This document shows, piece after piece, positions 1-7,189 of a stretch of DNA of 64,000 nucleotides. A program made the translations under genes and the position numbers. The stretch spans positions 248,001-312,000 of the forward strand of contig NZ_SNZA01000004.1 in NCBI RefSeq assembly GCF_004363305.1, written 5' to 3'. Position 1 is the stretch's first letter. Every line of letters begins with the position of its first letter. The notes beneath the pieces were generated by a model. That model worked only from the letters and a program-made list of their open reading frames with translations, was not told the origin of the DNA and did no database searches. Source of the stretch: Marinomonas communis (GTDB lineage Bacteria; Pseudomonadota; Gammaproteobacteria; Pseudomonadales; Marinomonadaceae).

Positions 1-57
1 TAGAATTAATGTCGTACAATAAAGATCTATACTCGACCCACAGATCATTACGGACCT

Positions 58-93
58 AAAAAAGCCCGATCCTATGTCTACATAAGATCGGGC
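58..93 (-). terminator. Rho-independent terminator of the accessory inositol operon
   Basis: Read on the minus strand, an 8-bp GC-rich stem (GCCCGATC/GATCGGGC, arms 64-71 and 86-93) with a further 4-bp inner stem is followed directly by six T residues (58-63). It lies 87 bp beyond the stop of the binding-protein gene ending at 180 and points the same way. Bases 1-57 show nothing recognisable. Confidence 0.85.
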
Positions 94-142
94 AAGTAAC
101 ATAGTCATCTCGAGTGGAATGCTATGAAAAAACATTTTCAGA

Positions 143-167
143 CAGGTCTGTTCCGGTCACAGACCTG
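143..167 (-). other. Second hairpin between binding-protein gene and terminator
   Basis: A perfect 9-bp inverted repeat (CAGGTCTGT at 143-151, ACAGACCTG at 159-167) with a 7-nt loop sits just 3' of the stop codon of the minus-strand gene. A T-rich stretch follows only about 12 nt later, so it is a poor terminator. It could protect the 3' end of the transcript; that is inference. Confidence 0.5.
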
Positions 168-179
168 ACTGATAGCCTC

Positions 180-1115
180 TTAGTTGCGGGCAGCGTATTG
201 CGCTAAGTTAGCAGGCGTTACTAATTCAAACGGCACCCACACTTTCTGCTCCACCTTCTCACCATTCATCAGCTTTTGCAGTGTTTCTACCGCCCCGCGA
301 CCTTGTGCAGCGGCATTCTGGAAGACAGTGACATCCAGTTCGCCTGCTTGCATAGCCGCCAGTGCATCCGCGGTAGCATCAATACCTGCTACGACAACTT
401 TATCCATATCCATACCAAAAGCCTTCATGGCTTGAATCGCACCGATAGCCATTTCATCGTTATTAGCAATCACCGCATCAAACTCAATGCCAGCGGTTAG
501 CCAGTTGGTCATCAGATCGTTGCCTTTCGTTCGCATAAAGTCAGCAGATTGCTCCACGACAATCTCCAAACCTGAACAAGCGGGTGTTTCCAACACATCA
601 TGGATGTCTTTAGTTCGTTGCTGAGCTGCGTTATCCCCTAATGTGCCCATCATCACGGCGACCTTGCCTTTACCATCTAGCAAACGACATACTTCTTCTG
701 TTTGAAGGGTGCCAGACTCAAGTTCATTTGAGGCGACAAAGGCTTGGTTTTCAGGCAAGAAGTCAACATTAATAGGACGGCGACCAACATATACTAACGG
801 GATGCCAGCTTCTTCAGCATAGTCTGTCATCGCCTGAGTCGCATCCGAATCCACAGTATCAACGATAATGCCGTCTACCCCTGAAGCGATAAAGTTTTGA
901 ATTTGGTTCAACTGCATACCAATTTCATTCTTAGCATCCTCCATTTGCACCTCAAAGCCCGATTCATTGGCCGATTTTTCCAAACTGTTGCGCAGCACAG
1001 AGAGAAACAAATCATCAAAACTGAACAGGGTCACGCCAACCCGAGGCGCATCAGCCGCCATCACGGAGCCAGAGATCAGAGAAGCAAAGACAGCACTTAA
1101 AAGTGTTTTTTTCAT
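180..1115 (-). CDS. Periplasmic sugar/inositol-binding protein (orphan SBP of RbsB type)
   Basis: This 311-residue protein begins with a Sec signal peptide (about residues 1-20, cut after an M-A motif) and continues as a type I periplasmic binding fold of the ribose/inositol class. It closely resembles the 308-residue binding protein ending at 10999: both carry an IQNFIASGVD segment, an NNDEMAIGAIQA segment and a near-identical KVWVPFELVTP C-terminus. It is the last gene of a minus-strand operon with a TIM-barrel isomerase and a dehydrogenase. No permease or ATPase gene is adjacent, so it probably delivers a related polyol to the importer encoded at 8328-10950. The ligand is inferred from context; myo-inositol or another stereoisomer is possible. 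Confidence 0.88.
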   Translation of the reverse strand: MKKTLLSAVFASLISGSVMAADAPRVGVTLFSFDDLFLSVLRNSLEKSANESGFEVQMEDAKNEIGMQLNQIQNFIASGVDGIIVDTVDSDATQAMTDYAEEAGIPLVYVGRRPINVDFLPENQAFVASNELESGTLQTEEVCRLLDGKGKVAVMMGTLGDNAAQQRTKDIHDVLETPACSGLEIVVEQSADFMRTKGNDLMTNWLTAGIEFDAVIANNDEMAIGAIQAMKAFGMDMDKVVVAGIDATADALAAMQAGELDVTVFQNAAAQGRGAVETLQKLMNGEKVEQKVWVPFELVTPANLAQYAARN

Positions 1116-1189
1116 TTTTATTTTCCTTTATAGCATTGTTTTCAAAATTATCAGCTGTTGCTGAATCAGGGGTAAAACACAATATTCTG

Positions 1190-1205
1190 AGCCGCCTTAG
1201 CGGCT
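1190..1205 (-). other. Intercistronic hairpin at a stop codon
   Basis: The inverted repeat AGCCGC/GCGGCT (1190-1195 and 1200-1205, 4-nt loop) covers the stop codon of the TIM-barrel gene. No T tract follows, so it is more likely an mRNA-processing or stability element ahead of the highly expressed binding-protein gene than a terminator. Confidence 0.4.
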
Positions 1206-2138
1206 TAATGTCGCTTTCAAAGCATCGATGGATGTCTCAATCCCAGCGTCAACGGACATGGTCAAATCTTCCATTTCAAGAGACACCCAATCGTTGTATC
1301 CCATCATGCGCACTACTGAGAAAAACTCTTTCCACCATTGCATATCTTGACCACAACCGACGGCGACGTAGTTCCAAGCACGGTTAGCAGTATCTTCCAC
1401 CACTTTGGTTTCCAATAAGCCATTCACATCCGCTAGACCTCGCTCAATACGTGCATCTTTACCATGCACATGATGAATGGCATCACCGAGAGCACGGGCG
1501 GCCGCAATCGGATCCGCGCCCATAAAAATCAAATGACTTGGGTCGAGGTTCAGACCAATGATCGGACCTACTGCATTACGTAAGCGAAACAAGGTTTCAG
1601 GATTCCAGACCAACATGGAGGAAAAGTTTTCTAGGGCGATTTTTTCTACCCCATGTTGTTGCGCGTGTGCTGCCAGCTCTTTCCAAAATGGAATCGCCAC
1701 ATCGTTCCATTGATAATCTAAGCGCTGTTGTAAAATCGGTGGCCAGCTAACTGTGTAGGTAATCCAATTAGGCACTGTATCTTCAGGGCTGGCGGGTGGT
1801 AGGCCACTCATCATGACGATTTTTTTCACCCCCAAAAGCCCCGCTAGTACCATGGTGTCAAACGCGGCTTTTTTGTGAGCCTGTCCCATTGGACTTGGAT
1901 CTAACGGATTACCCGAGACATTGAGCGCAGCAATGTTCAGTCCGCGTGAATGAATAGCACTTAAAAAGGCTTCGCGCTTTGCTTCACTGGCAATTAATTC
2001 ATCCATACGCACATGCGGTGCAGGAGACCAGCCGCCGGTGGTCATTTCCACCCCTTCGACTCCCAGTTCAACCAGACGATCCAGCATGGCTTCGAATGGT
2101 AGATTCCCCAAACTATCAGTACAAAAAGAAAGCTTCAT
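1197..2138 (-). CDS. Sugar phosphate isomerase/epimerase, TIM-barrel family
   Basis: The 313-residue product belongs to the xylose-isomerase-like TIM-barrel superfamily (AP endonuclease 2 fold) that includes IolE, IolH and IolI. Probable metal-ligand positions are visible as a Glu in ALENF, an Asp and His in NLDPSH, a His in HHVHGKD and a Glu in VSLEMED. It lies 16 bp downstream of a Gfo/Idh/MocA dehydrogenase gene and 81 bp upstream of the binding-protein gene, all on one strand. Such pairs commonly oxidise and then isomerise or dehydrate a cyclic polyol or sugar. The substrate cannot be read from the sequence. I infer a keto-inositol or a related sugar acid because of the locus. Confidence 0.8.
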   Translation of the reverse strand: MKLSFCTDSLGNLPFEAMLDRLVELGVEGVEMTTGGWSPAPHVRMDELIASEAKREAFLSAIHSRGLNIAALNVSGNPLDPSPMGQAHKKAAFDTMVLAGLLGVKKIVMMSGLPPASPEDTVPNWITYTVSWPPILQQRLDYQWNDVAIPFWKELAAHAQQHGVEKIALENFSSMLVWNPETLFRLRNAVGPIIGLNLDPSHLIFMGADPIAAARALGDAIHHVHGKDARIERGLADVNGLLETKVVEDTANRAWNYVAVGCGQDMQWWKEFFSVVRMMGYNDWVSLEMEDLTMSVDAGIETSIDALKATLSR

Positions 2139-2154
2139 AAAACACCCCTCTCAA

Positions 2155-3162
2155 TTAACGGTAAAATACTGGACGCTCTGGAATATTGATTGGCTCGATG
2201 TTGCCAGAATGCTTCGCCGCTACACAGGCATCGGCCGTGACGGCTACAATAAAGCCATCCCAAGCACTCGGACCATCCACACGCCCAACACTGGTGGCAT
2301 CAATCCATTCTTGTAACTCCACATCAAATGCTTCAATAAAGCGCAGCTGCCAATCCACAATGATGTTCCGTGTGAACTTGCCATCGTGGCGCAACATGAC
2401 ATCACTTGGCTCAGGTAACGCAGCAGTACCAGATTCACACACCACATGGCATTGAATGTCATAGCCATATTGGGCATTTACGAAGCTTTCGATATTGATC
2501 AAGACGCCCTGCTTGGTTCGAAGCAAGACAACATGAGGATCTTGTAGACTGTCATCACACAGACGAGTTTTTCGAGGAAGGATCACTTGCGCTGACACAT
2601 AGTCATCGTTCAATAACCACTTCAGCACATCAAATTCATGCACTAGGGAATCGCTGATCGCCATGTCCCCAGCAAACCCTGGTGCGGCTGGCGCTCGGTG
2701 GGCACAATTCAAAATGAGTGGGTAACCTAGTTGTTCACTGTCTAGAACACTTTTTAGTTGGCGATAGCTTTTATCAAAGCGGCGCATAAACCCCACTTGA
2801 ACCAGCTGCTTTCCATGCATCATCTCTGCTTCAACAATCGCTCTACAGCCTGAAGCCGTGACCGCTAACGGCTTTTCGCAGAACACATATTTACCGGCTG
2901 CAATGGATGCCAACACAAACTCTTCGTGGGTCGGTCCCCAAGAAGTAACTAGGATCGCATCCACATCTTGCGCACGAATCAGCTCAATACCACTTTCATA
3001 AAATTTTGCCGAAAGATTGTGTTGCGCGAGAAAGGCTTCGGTATGTTCACGATTGACATCGTTGACCGCGACGACTTTAGCGCGGCTAAGCTTCTTTTCA
3101 ATTCGCAGAGTGTGCTCTTTACCGATGGCACCAATACCAATGACGCCGAGACGAAGTCCCAT
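2155..3162 (-). CDS. Gfo/Idh/MocA-family dehydrogenase, inositol 2-dehydrogenase paralogue
   Basis: This 335-residue NAD(P)-dependent oxidoreductase has the N-terminal Rossmann motif GVIGIGAIG, the catalytic-lysine motif CEKPLAVT and a conserved HEFD segment typical of the family. It aligns over its full length with the 336-residue IolG at 14092-15102; for example, [15 protein letters not shown] and SADACV/TADACV-type segments are shared. It heads the minus-strand accessory operon. Family members oxidise myo-, scyllo- or D-chiro-inositol to inososes. Because a second IolG copy sits in the main operon, this one may handle a different stereoisomer. The specificity is inference. Confidence 0.85.
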   Translation of the reverse strand: MGLRLGVIGIGAIGKEHTLRIEKKLSRAKVVAVNDVNREHTEAFLAQHNLSAKFYESGIELIRAQDVDAILVTSWGPTHEEFVLASIAAGKYVFCEKPLAVTASGCRAIVEAEMMHGKQLVQVGFMRRFDKSYRQLKSVLDSEQLGYPLILNCAHRAPAAPGFAGDMAISDSLVHEFDVLKWLLNDDYVSAQVILPRKTRLCDDSLQDPHVVLLRTKQGVLINIESFVNAQYGYDIQCHVVCESGTAALPEPSDVMLRHDGKFTRNIIVDWQLRFIEAFDVELQEWIDATSVGRVDGPSAWDGFIVAVTADACVAAKHSGNIEPINIPERPVFYR

Positions 3163-3470
3163 AGTTTCACCTACCTATGATGTATTTGATTTATTATCTA
3201 TCATAAATTGATATTAATTAGGCGCTTCAAAATAGCAGGAGGAGGGACACCGAACGATGCGATAAAACAGAATGCAAGGATTCAGACTGACGCATTTTTC
3301 CGGATTAAAGCTACACATAGCGGTAACTTAATGCCTTTTACTCTTGTTATTTTTAGGCTCTGATGGAATATTTGTTCCAAAGCAGTGGAATGCAGTATCG
3401 AAGAAAGCAGCAATAACACAAAGAAAACAGCATGATCTAATATCAAAAACATCATAAGTCGAGCTGAGAA
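3163..3470. promoter_or_regulatory. Divergent promoter region, dehydrogenase operon / LacI gene
   Basis: This 308-bp gene-free space separates the minus-strand operon from a plus-strand LacI gene. It is AT-rich near 3180-3225 and contains one strong palindrome at 3365-3378 (listed separately). No convincing -35/-10 pair could be assigned to either direction. Confidence 0.6.
3365..3378. promoter_or_regulatory. Candidate IolR operator (GGAA-N6-TTCC)
   Basis: The 14-mer GGAATATTTGTTCC has perfect GGAA/TTCC half-sites six bases apart. The same architecture recurs at 4792, 6820, 12068, 12237, 15159 and 15302. A GGAA-N6-TTCC motif is the described target of RpiR-type IolR in Sinorhizobium; an IolR-like gene lies at 5861-6718. 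Confidence 0.6.
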
Positions 3471-4520
3471 ATGATAGAAACCATCAAAAATAATAACAGC
3501 AAGGTGACTCTTCAGGATATCGCAAACGAAGCCGGTGTCGGCGTAGCGACGGTGGATCGGGTCATTAATGGCCGCGCCAAAGTCAGTGAAAAGACCATGA
3601 AAAAAGTCCTCCAAGCCTCACAAGCTCTGGGATACCACGGCCATAACCTAATCAAACAACGGGTAGGACAAGATCTTGAGGAGCTGACGTTAGGATTTAT
3701 CTTGCAGCGCCGCGAGAGCTACTTTTATCGTGAGCTGGCGGCAGAAATCGAGCGAGGTTGCGAGGCCATCAAACATAAAAAAATCTCCGCTAAAATCGAG
3801 TTCTTAGATGACTTAACCCCCCGATCACTGGCTCAAACGATTGAAAAACTCGGTGCACAGGTTAATGCTCTGGGGATTGTGGCAGCGGATCATGCCAAAG
3901 TGAATATTGCCGTTGAGAGTTTACAAGCCACAGGCAAGCCTGTATTTACGTTATTGAGTGACATAACCGCCAGCAGTCGCGCCGGCTATGTTGGCATTGA
4001 TAATCGTGCGGCAGGACGCACGGCAGCCTGGGCCATTACGAAACTGGCAAAACAGCAAGGCAAGATTGGCATCATTATGGGAAGCCACCGCTACCTATGC
4101 CAGGAACTGTGTGAAATCAGCTTCCGCTCCTATTGCCGTGAAAACGCCCCACAGTTTCAAATCGTTGAATCCGTTGTCAGCTTAGAAAATAAAAGCCTAG
4201 CGGAAGATGCCACCCTTGAGCTATTAAAACAAAATCCTGATCTCGTCGGGCTGTACTGCGCTGGTGGAGGTGTGGAAGGTGTACTTGATGCGCTGGAAGG
4301 CATGCCTCTCGCAAAAGACATGATCGTGGTCGCCAACGAGTTAACCCACGCCACCAAAGTCGCCTTGATGGATGGCATTCTCAATATGGTGATCTCTCAC
4401 CCACGAGATCGACTCGTGAAAGCGTTAGTCGAACAAATGATTGCCGATACGCCCAACCTTTCCGGTCGCCCACAAGCGGTGCTGTTACCTTTTGATATCC
4501 ATATTTCTGAGAATATCTAG
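3471..4520 (+). CDS. LacI-family transcriptional regulator
   Basis: This 349-residue protein has an N-terminal LacI helix-turn-helix (about residues 12-31, VTLQDIANEAGVGVATVDRV) followed by a periplasmic-binding-like effector domain. Where many LacI proteins have TVSRV, it has TVDRV, as does the second LacI protein at 7190-8218. The two are similar throughout (for example YVGIDNRAAGRTAAWAI against HIGVDNRKAGRTAAWAI). It is divergent from the accessory inositol operon, which it probably controls in response to a sugar or polyol. The ATG at 3471 has only a weak ribosome-binding site. Ligand and operator are unknown. Confidence 0.88.
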   Translation: MIETIKNNNSKVTLQDIANEAGVGVATVDRVINGRAKVSEKTMKKVLQASQALGYHGHNLIKQRVGQDLEELTLGFILQRRESYFYRELAAEIERGCEAIKHKKISAKIEFLDDLTPRSLAQTIEKLGAQVNALGIVAADHAKVNIAVESLQATGKPVFTLLSDITASSRAGYVGIDNRAAGRTAAWAITKLAKQQGKIGIIMGSHRYLCQELCEISFRSYCRENAPQFQIVESVVSLENKSLAEDATLELLKQNPDLVGLYCAGGGVEGVLDALEGMPLAKDMIVVANELTHATKVALMDGILNMVISHPRDRLVKALVEQMIADTPNLSGRPQAVLLPFDIHISENI

Positions 4521-4550
4521 CTTCTACTCTTTAGTTAACCATCGTAAAGG

Positions 4551-4584
4551 CTCATATAGGGCATTCCGCCTTGCCCTATATGAG
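4551..4584. other. Perfect 12-bp inverted repeat without T tract
   Basis: CTCATATAGGGC (4551-4562) and GCCCTATATGAG (4573-4584) are perfect complements around a 10-nt loop, 30 bp after the LacI stop codon. No run of T follows on either strand, so this is an atypical terminator, an mRNA 3'-end stem or an operator. Confidence 0.55.
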
Positions 4585-4594
4585 TATCCACTAG

Positions 4595-4774
4595 TCAGTC
4601 CATCACGGCATTGCTGAGGGACATATTATGGCGGCCTTCCCTCATCCGGTGCAGCGCATCTCGGAAGAGTTGATCGACGTCATGCTGACCTTGGTTCAAG
4701 GCCATAACCCAATCGGTATACAGCAACGTTTAGTCCCTTTTGAAGTCATTACGCCTGAGAGTATTTGGAATTAA
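4595..4774 (+). pseudogene. C-terminal remnant of a third LacI-type regulator
   Basis: An open frame without stops from 4595 to the TAA at 4774 reads ...AEGHIMAAFPHPVQRISEE..., then ...RLVPFEVITPESIWN. It matches the last 60 or so residues of LacI-family regulators: compare LNMVISHPRDRLVKALVEQ and LLPFDIHISENI at the end of the neighbouring intact gene. A TAG at 4592-4594 closes the frame upstream, and no helix-turn-helix or effector-domain start remains. An ATG at 4628 could at most give 48 residues. I interpret it as the tail of a deleted paralogue; the rest has been lost between it and the upstream LacI gene. Confidence 0.7.
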
Positions 4775-4791
4775 GCAAAGACAACACAAAT

Positions 4792-4805
4792 GAAATAAAT
4801 ATTCC
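4792..4805. promoter_or_regulatory. Candidate IolR operator upstream of iolB (one mismatch)
   Basis: GAAATAAATATTCC differs by one base from the perfect site GGAATAAATATTCC at 15159 upstream of iolC. It lies 110 bp before the iolB start. The space from 4775 to 4901 is otherwise AT-rich with no clear promoter. Confidence 0.5.
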
Positions 4806-4901
4806 AAAATTTAATTGTTATAGAATATCCGATAGTTTAAGGTTAGTGGTAGCAAACACATTCTTCATATACGACAAAAATAAATGACTAGGGATGCCAG
4901 C

Positions 4902-5738
4902 ATGCCAAATCTTCTATCCAAAAAAACGCTGTCTTCTGATAGCACCATGACACAACACATCACCCCAGAATCCGCCAACTGGCAATACGTAGGTTTTCAG
5001 GCACACACCCTAAAAGCGGGCCAAACGTTTGCCATGGAAACTCAGGATAACGAAGTCTGTGTCGTACTACTAAGCGGTAAAGCAAATGCGGCAACCGCTG
5101 ATCAGAGTTGGGAAAACATCGGCGAGCGTGAATCAGTATTTGATCAAAAAGCTCCTTACGCTGTGTACGCCCCAGCACAAGATCGCATTGAATACACAGC
5201 ACTGACGGATATTGAGTTAGCCGTTTGCCAAGCACCAGGCAAAGGCAATTACCAAGCGCGTTTAATCACGCCTGCTGATTGCCAATTTGAAACCCGAGGT
5301 GTGGGTACCAATACTCGCCATGTGTGTAATGTGTTATTTGGCAACTTGGCTGCTGACAGTTTGTTGGTATGTGAAGTCATCACTCCAAGCGGAAACTGGT
5401 CAAGCTATCCGCCACATAAGCACGATCAGGACGCGGCGCCAGCGGAAACACAGCTGGAAGAAACCTACTACCACCGAATCGATCCACCGCAAGGGTTTGT
5501 GTTCCAACGAGTCTACACGGATGATCGCAGCCTAGATGAAACCATGTCTGTAGAAGACGGGGATGTGGTGATGGTGCCAGAAGGTTACCATCCTGTCGGC
5601 GTACCGCACGGTTATCAGTCTTATTATCTGAACGTGATGGCGGGACCATCGAGAAACTGGATTTTCCACAACGATAAAGATCACGAGTGGATCATCGAGC
5701 GAGATAAAGAGGTTTTGGCCAAGCAAAAAAGTGCCTAA
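4902..5738 (+). CDS. iolB: 5-deoxy-glucuronate isomerase
   Basis: IolB isomerises 5-deoxy-D-glucuronate to 5-dehydro-2-deoxy-D-gluconate, the fourth cytoplasmic step of myo-inositol breakdown. The product is a bicupin of about 278 residues with the family's PPHKHD metal-binding segment, followed by an ETYYHRI motif, and a late cupin motif PEGYHPVGVPHGY. Length matches the family (about 270). I chose the ATG at 4902, preceded by AGGGA at a good distance, over an upstream ATG at 4884 that has no ribosome-binding site. It stands alone on the plus strand, convergent with the RpiR gene, while the other iol genes lie about 7-10 kb away. A weak copy of the IolR-type palindrome lies upstream. Confidence 0.95.
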   Translation: MPNLLSKKTLSSDSTMTQHITPESANWQYVGFQAHTLKAGQTFAMETQDNEVCVVLLSGKANAATADQSWENIGERESVFDQKAPYAVYAPAQDRIEYTALTDIELAVCQAPGKGNYQARLITPADCQFETRGVGTNTRHVCNVLFGNLAADSLLVCEVITPSGNWSSYPPHKHDQDAAPAETQLEETYYHRIDPPQGFVFQRVYTDDRSLDETMSVEDGDVVMVPEGYHPVGVPHGYQSYYLNVMAGPSRNWIFHNDKDHEWIIERDKEVLAKQKSA

Positions 5739-5800
5739 AACGTTACGCTAAGTAGACTCAACTCCAAATAGCATTACTCTGATAAAAGTTACCCTGATAA

Positions 5801-5836
5801 AAAATGCCAACCATGTAAACGTGGTTGGCATTTTTA
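5801..5836. terminator. Bidirectional terminator between iolB and the RpiR gene
   Basis: ATGCCAACCA (5804-5813) and TGGTTGGCAT (5822-5831) form a 10-bp stem with an 8-nt loop, flanked by an A run on the left and a T run on the right. It can serve both convergent genes. Confidence 0.9.
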
Positions 5837-5860
5837 TTGTTTACTCCATAGCGCTGCCGC

Positions 5861-6718
5861 TTAACTCTTTAGGGGCAACTGCTCGCGTTTTTCTAGTTCG
5901 TGGGCCAGACCAATTGATAACGCTTGAGCTAATACTAACGATGAAGACAACGAGCGAAACGAGTCGATTTCAGCTTCTTTTACCACAAAGGATACCGTCG
6001 CTATCGACGCAAGTGGGCTGATTTGGTTATCAGTAATCACGATCAAAGGAACGCCTTTTTCAGCGGCCGCCTTGGCCACCACCTGAGTTTCTTCAGCGTA
6101 GGGGTGGAAACTTACCGCAATCAGAACATCGTTTTCGTCTAATGTACTGGCTTGCTCCTTATACATTCCCCCAACGCCATCCACCAAATATGCCTTGCGA
6201 TCAATATGACGAAGTGCATAAGCGAAATAGCTCGCTACCACAAAAGCTCGACGCACCCCAACGATGTGAGCGGCATGGGCGTTGGCTAACACATCAATCG
6301 CACGCTCTAGCTCTTCAGTAGAAATAATCTCGGCTAAATGTTGCAGCGCCAACACATTGGCGTCAGAAAAGCGCTTTAACAGTCGGTAAGGAGATTGATC
6401 AGAATCATTCGTTCCTAAAGCATCCCGTGCCATACGGATGCGATCTTGATAGTTTGGCGACTCTTCCATCAGGTTCTGCTGAAACAGCTTTTGCATCTCG
6501 GTAAAGCCACTGAAGCCAAATGAGTTGGCAAAACGAACCCATGTAGATGGATGCACGCCAGCTTGTTCGGAAAGCACCGCGACCGTACCAAATGCCACAT
6601 CACTTGGGGAATCAATCACAAACTCAGCCACTTGGCGTAAACGCTTACTTAAATTAGGATGCTCACGTTTAATGGTTTCTTTGAGCTCTGATAAAGACTT
6701 TGGCGTAAGATCTGACAT
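5861..6718 (-). CDS. iolR: RpiR-family transcriptional regulator, probable IolR
   Basis: This 285-residue protein has an N-terminal RpiR helix-turn-helix domain (roughly residues 15-85, with VLSEQAGVHPSTWVRFANSF) and a C-terminal SIS sugar-phosphate-binding domain (roughly 130-260, with SFHPYAEETQVVAKAA). The HTH resembles alphaproteobacterial and gammaproteobacterial IolR proteins, which repress inositol genes until an inositol catabolite binds the SIS domain. The convergent position next to iolB supports this. The repeated RGAA-N6-TTCY palindromes in the locus are its most likely targets, including one about 100 bp upstream of its own start, which suggests autoregulation. HexR is an alternative RpiR identity, but the HTH sequence and context argue against it. 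Confidence 0.82.
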   Translation of the reverse strand: MSDLTPKSLSELKETIKREHPNLSKRLRQVAEFVIDSPSDVAFGTVAVLSEQAGVHPSTWVRFANSFGFSGFTEMQKLFQQNLMEESPNYQDRIRMARDALGTNDSDQSPYRLLKRFSDANVLALQHLAEIISTEELERAIDVLANAHAAHIVGVRRAFVVASYFAYALRHIDRKAYLVDGVGGMYKEQASTLDENDVLIAVSFHPYAEETQVVAKAAAEKGVPLIVITDNQISPLASIATVSFVVKEAEIDSFRSLSSSLVLAQALSIGLAHELEKREQLPLKS

Positions 6719-6809
6719 AGGACACTCACTTTATTATCATTATTAGAGTCACCTGATCAGGGGCTTCAGATGGTACTCTAGTCCGTTTCGAACAACGGAA
6801 ATGAATGGG

Positions 6810-6838
6810 TTGCATTTTTAGAATAAAAATTCTAACTT
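6810..6838 (+). promoter_or_regulatory. Predicted promoter with IolR-type operator between -35 and -10
   Basis: TTGCAT (6810-6815) and TAACTT (6833-6838) are spaced by 17 bp and face the small-protein/LacI genes. The palindrome AGAATAAAAATTCT (6820-6833) fills the spacer. It is the exact reverse complement of the palindrome at 15302-15315, which sits in the same position within the predicted iolC promoter. Confidence 0.5.
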
Positions 6839-6954
6839 ACTTCTCTATACCGTGTCTATTTTGTTGCAGACTAAGTACTCACTTATCTTATAGTACCGTT
6901 GAAGCAACAGCTTTGTGCGTGTGTGTCAATTTAAATAACAATAGGAATCACAAC

Positions 6955-7146
6955 GTGAACGATGCCGAACAGAACTTTTTCCGTCCCAAATGGCGACGTG
7001 TCGCTATAACTATTTTTTGTGCTGGTTGGAGCGCGTTAGAATGGCTCACTGGCAACCCTTTTTGGGGCGTTATTTTTACCGCCATGTTTTTCTACTGCCT
7101 ATGGAAGTATTGGTATACCTTCGACGAAAACTCCTCTGCAGAATAA
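6955..7146 (+). CDS. Small two-helix membrane protein, conserved hypothetical
   Basis: A 63-residue product starting at a GTG preceded by AGGA at about 8 nt. An upstream in-frame ATG would add 50 residues of unlikely sequence. It has a basic N-terminus (FRPKWRR), then two hydrophobic segments, ITIFCAGWSALEWLTG and FWGVIFTAMFFYCLWKYWYTF. Small proteins of this plan (xxKxRR, then W..FEWxTG.PFWG) are familiar from marine gammaproteobacteria, but I know no function. It lies 43 bp upstream of the second LacI gene and may share its transcript from the promoter near 6810. The N-terminus is probably cytoplasmic by the positive-inside rule. Confidence 0.6.
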   Translation: MNDAEQNFFRPKWRRVAITIFCAGWSALEWLTGNPFWGVIFTAMFFYCLWKYWYTFDENSSAE

Positions 7147-7189
7147 CCAACTCCTGCTCTACTGTTCACCTTTCAACTAGGCTTGGTGT

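Noticed and set aside
4884-4901. Upstream ATG for iolB
   Set aside because: No ribosome-binding site. The ATG at 4902 has AGGGA and gives the family-typical N-terminus.
5861-6718. Identification of the RpiR gene as HexR
   Set aside because: The HTH resembles IolR rather than HexR, and it is adjacent to iolB. The HexR-type box is 52 kb away at 58842.
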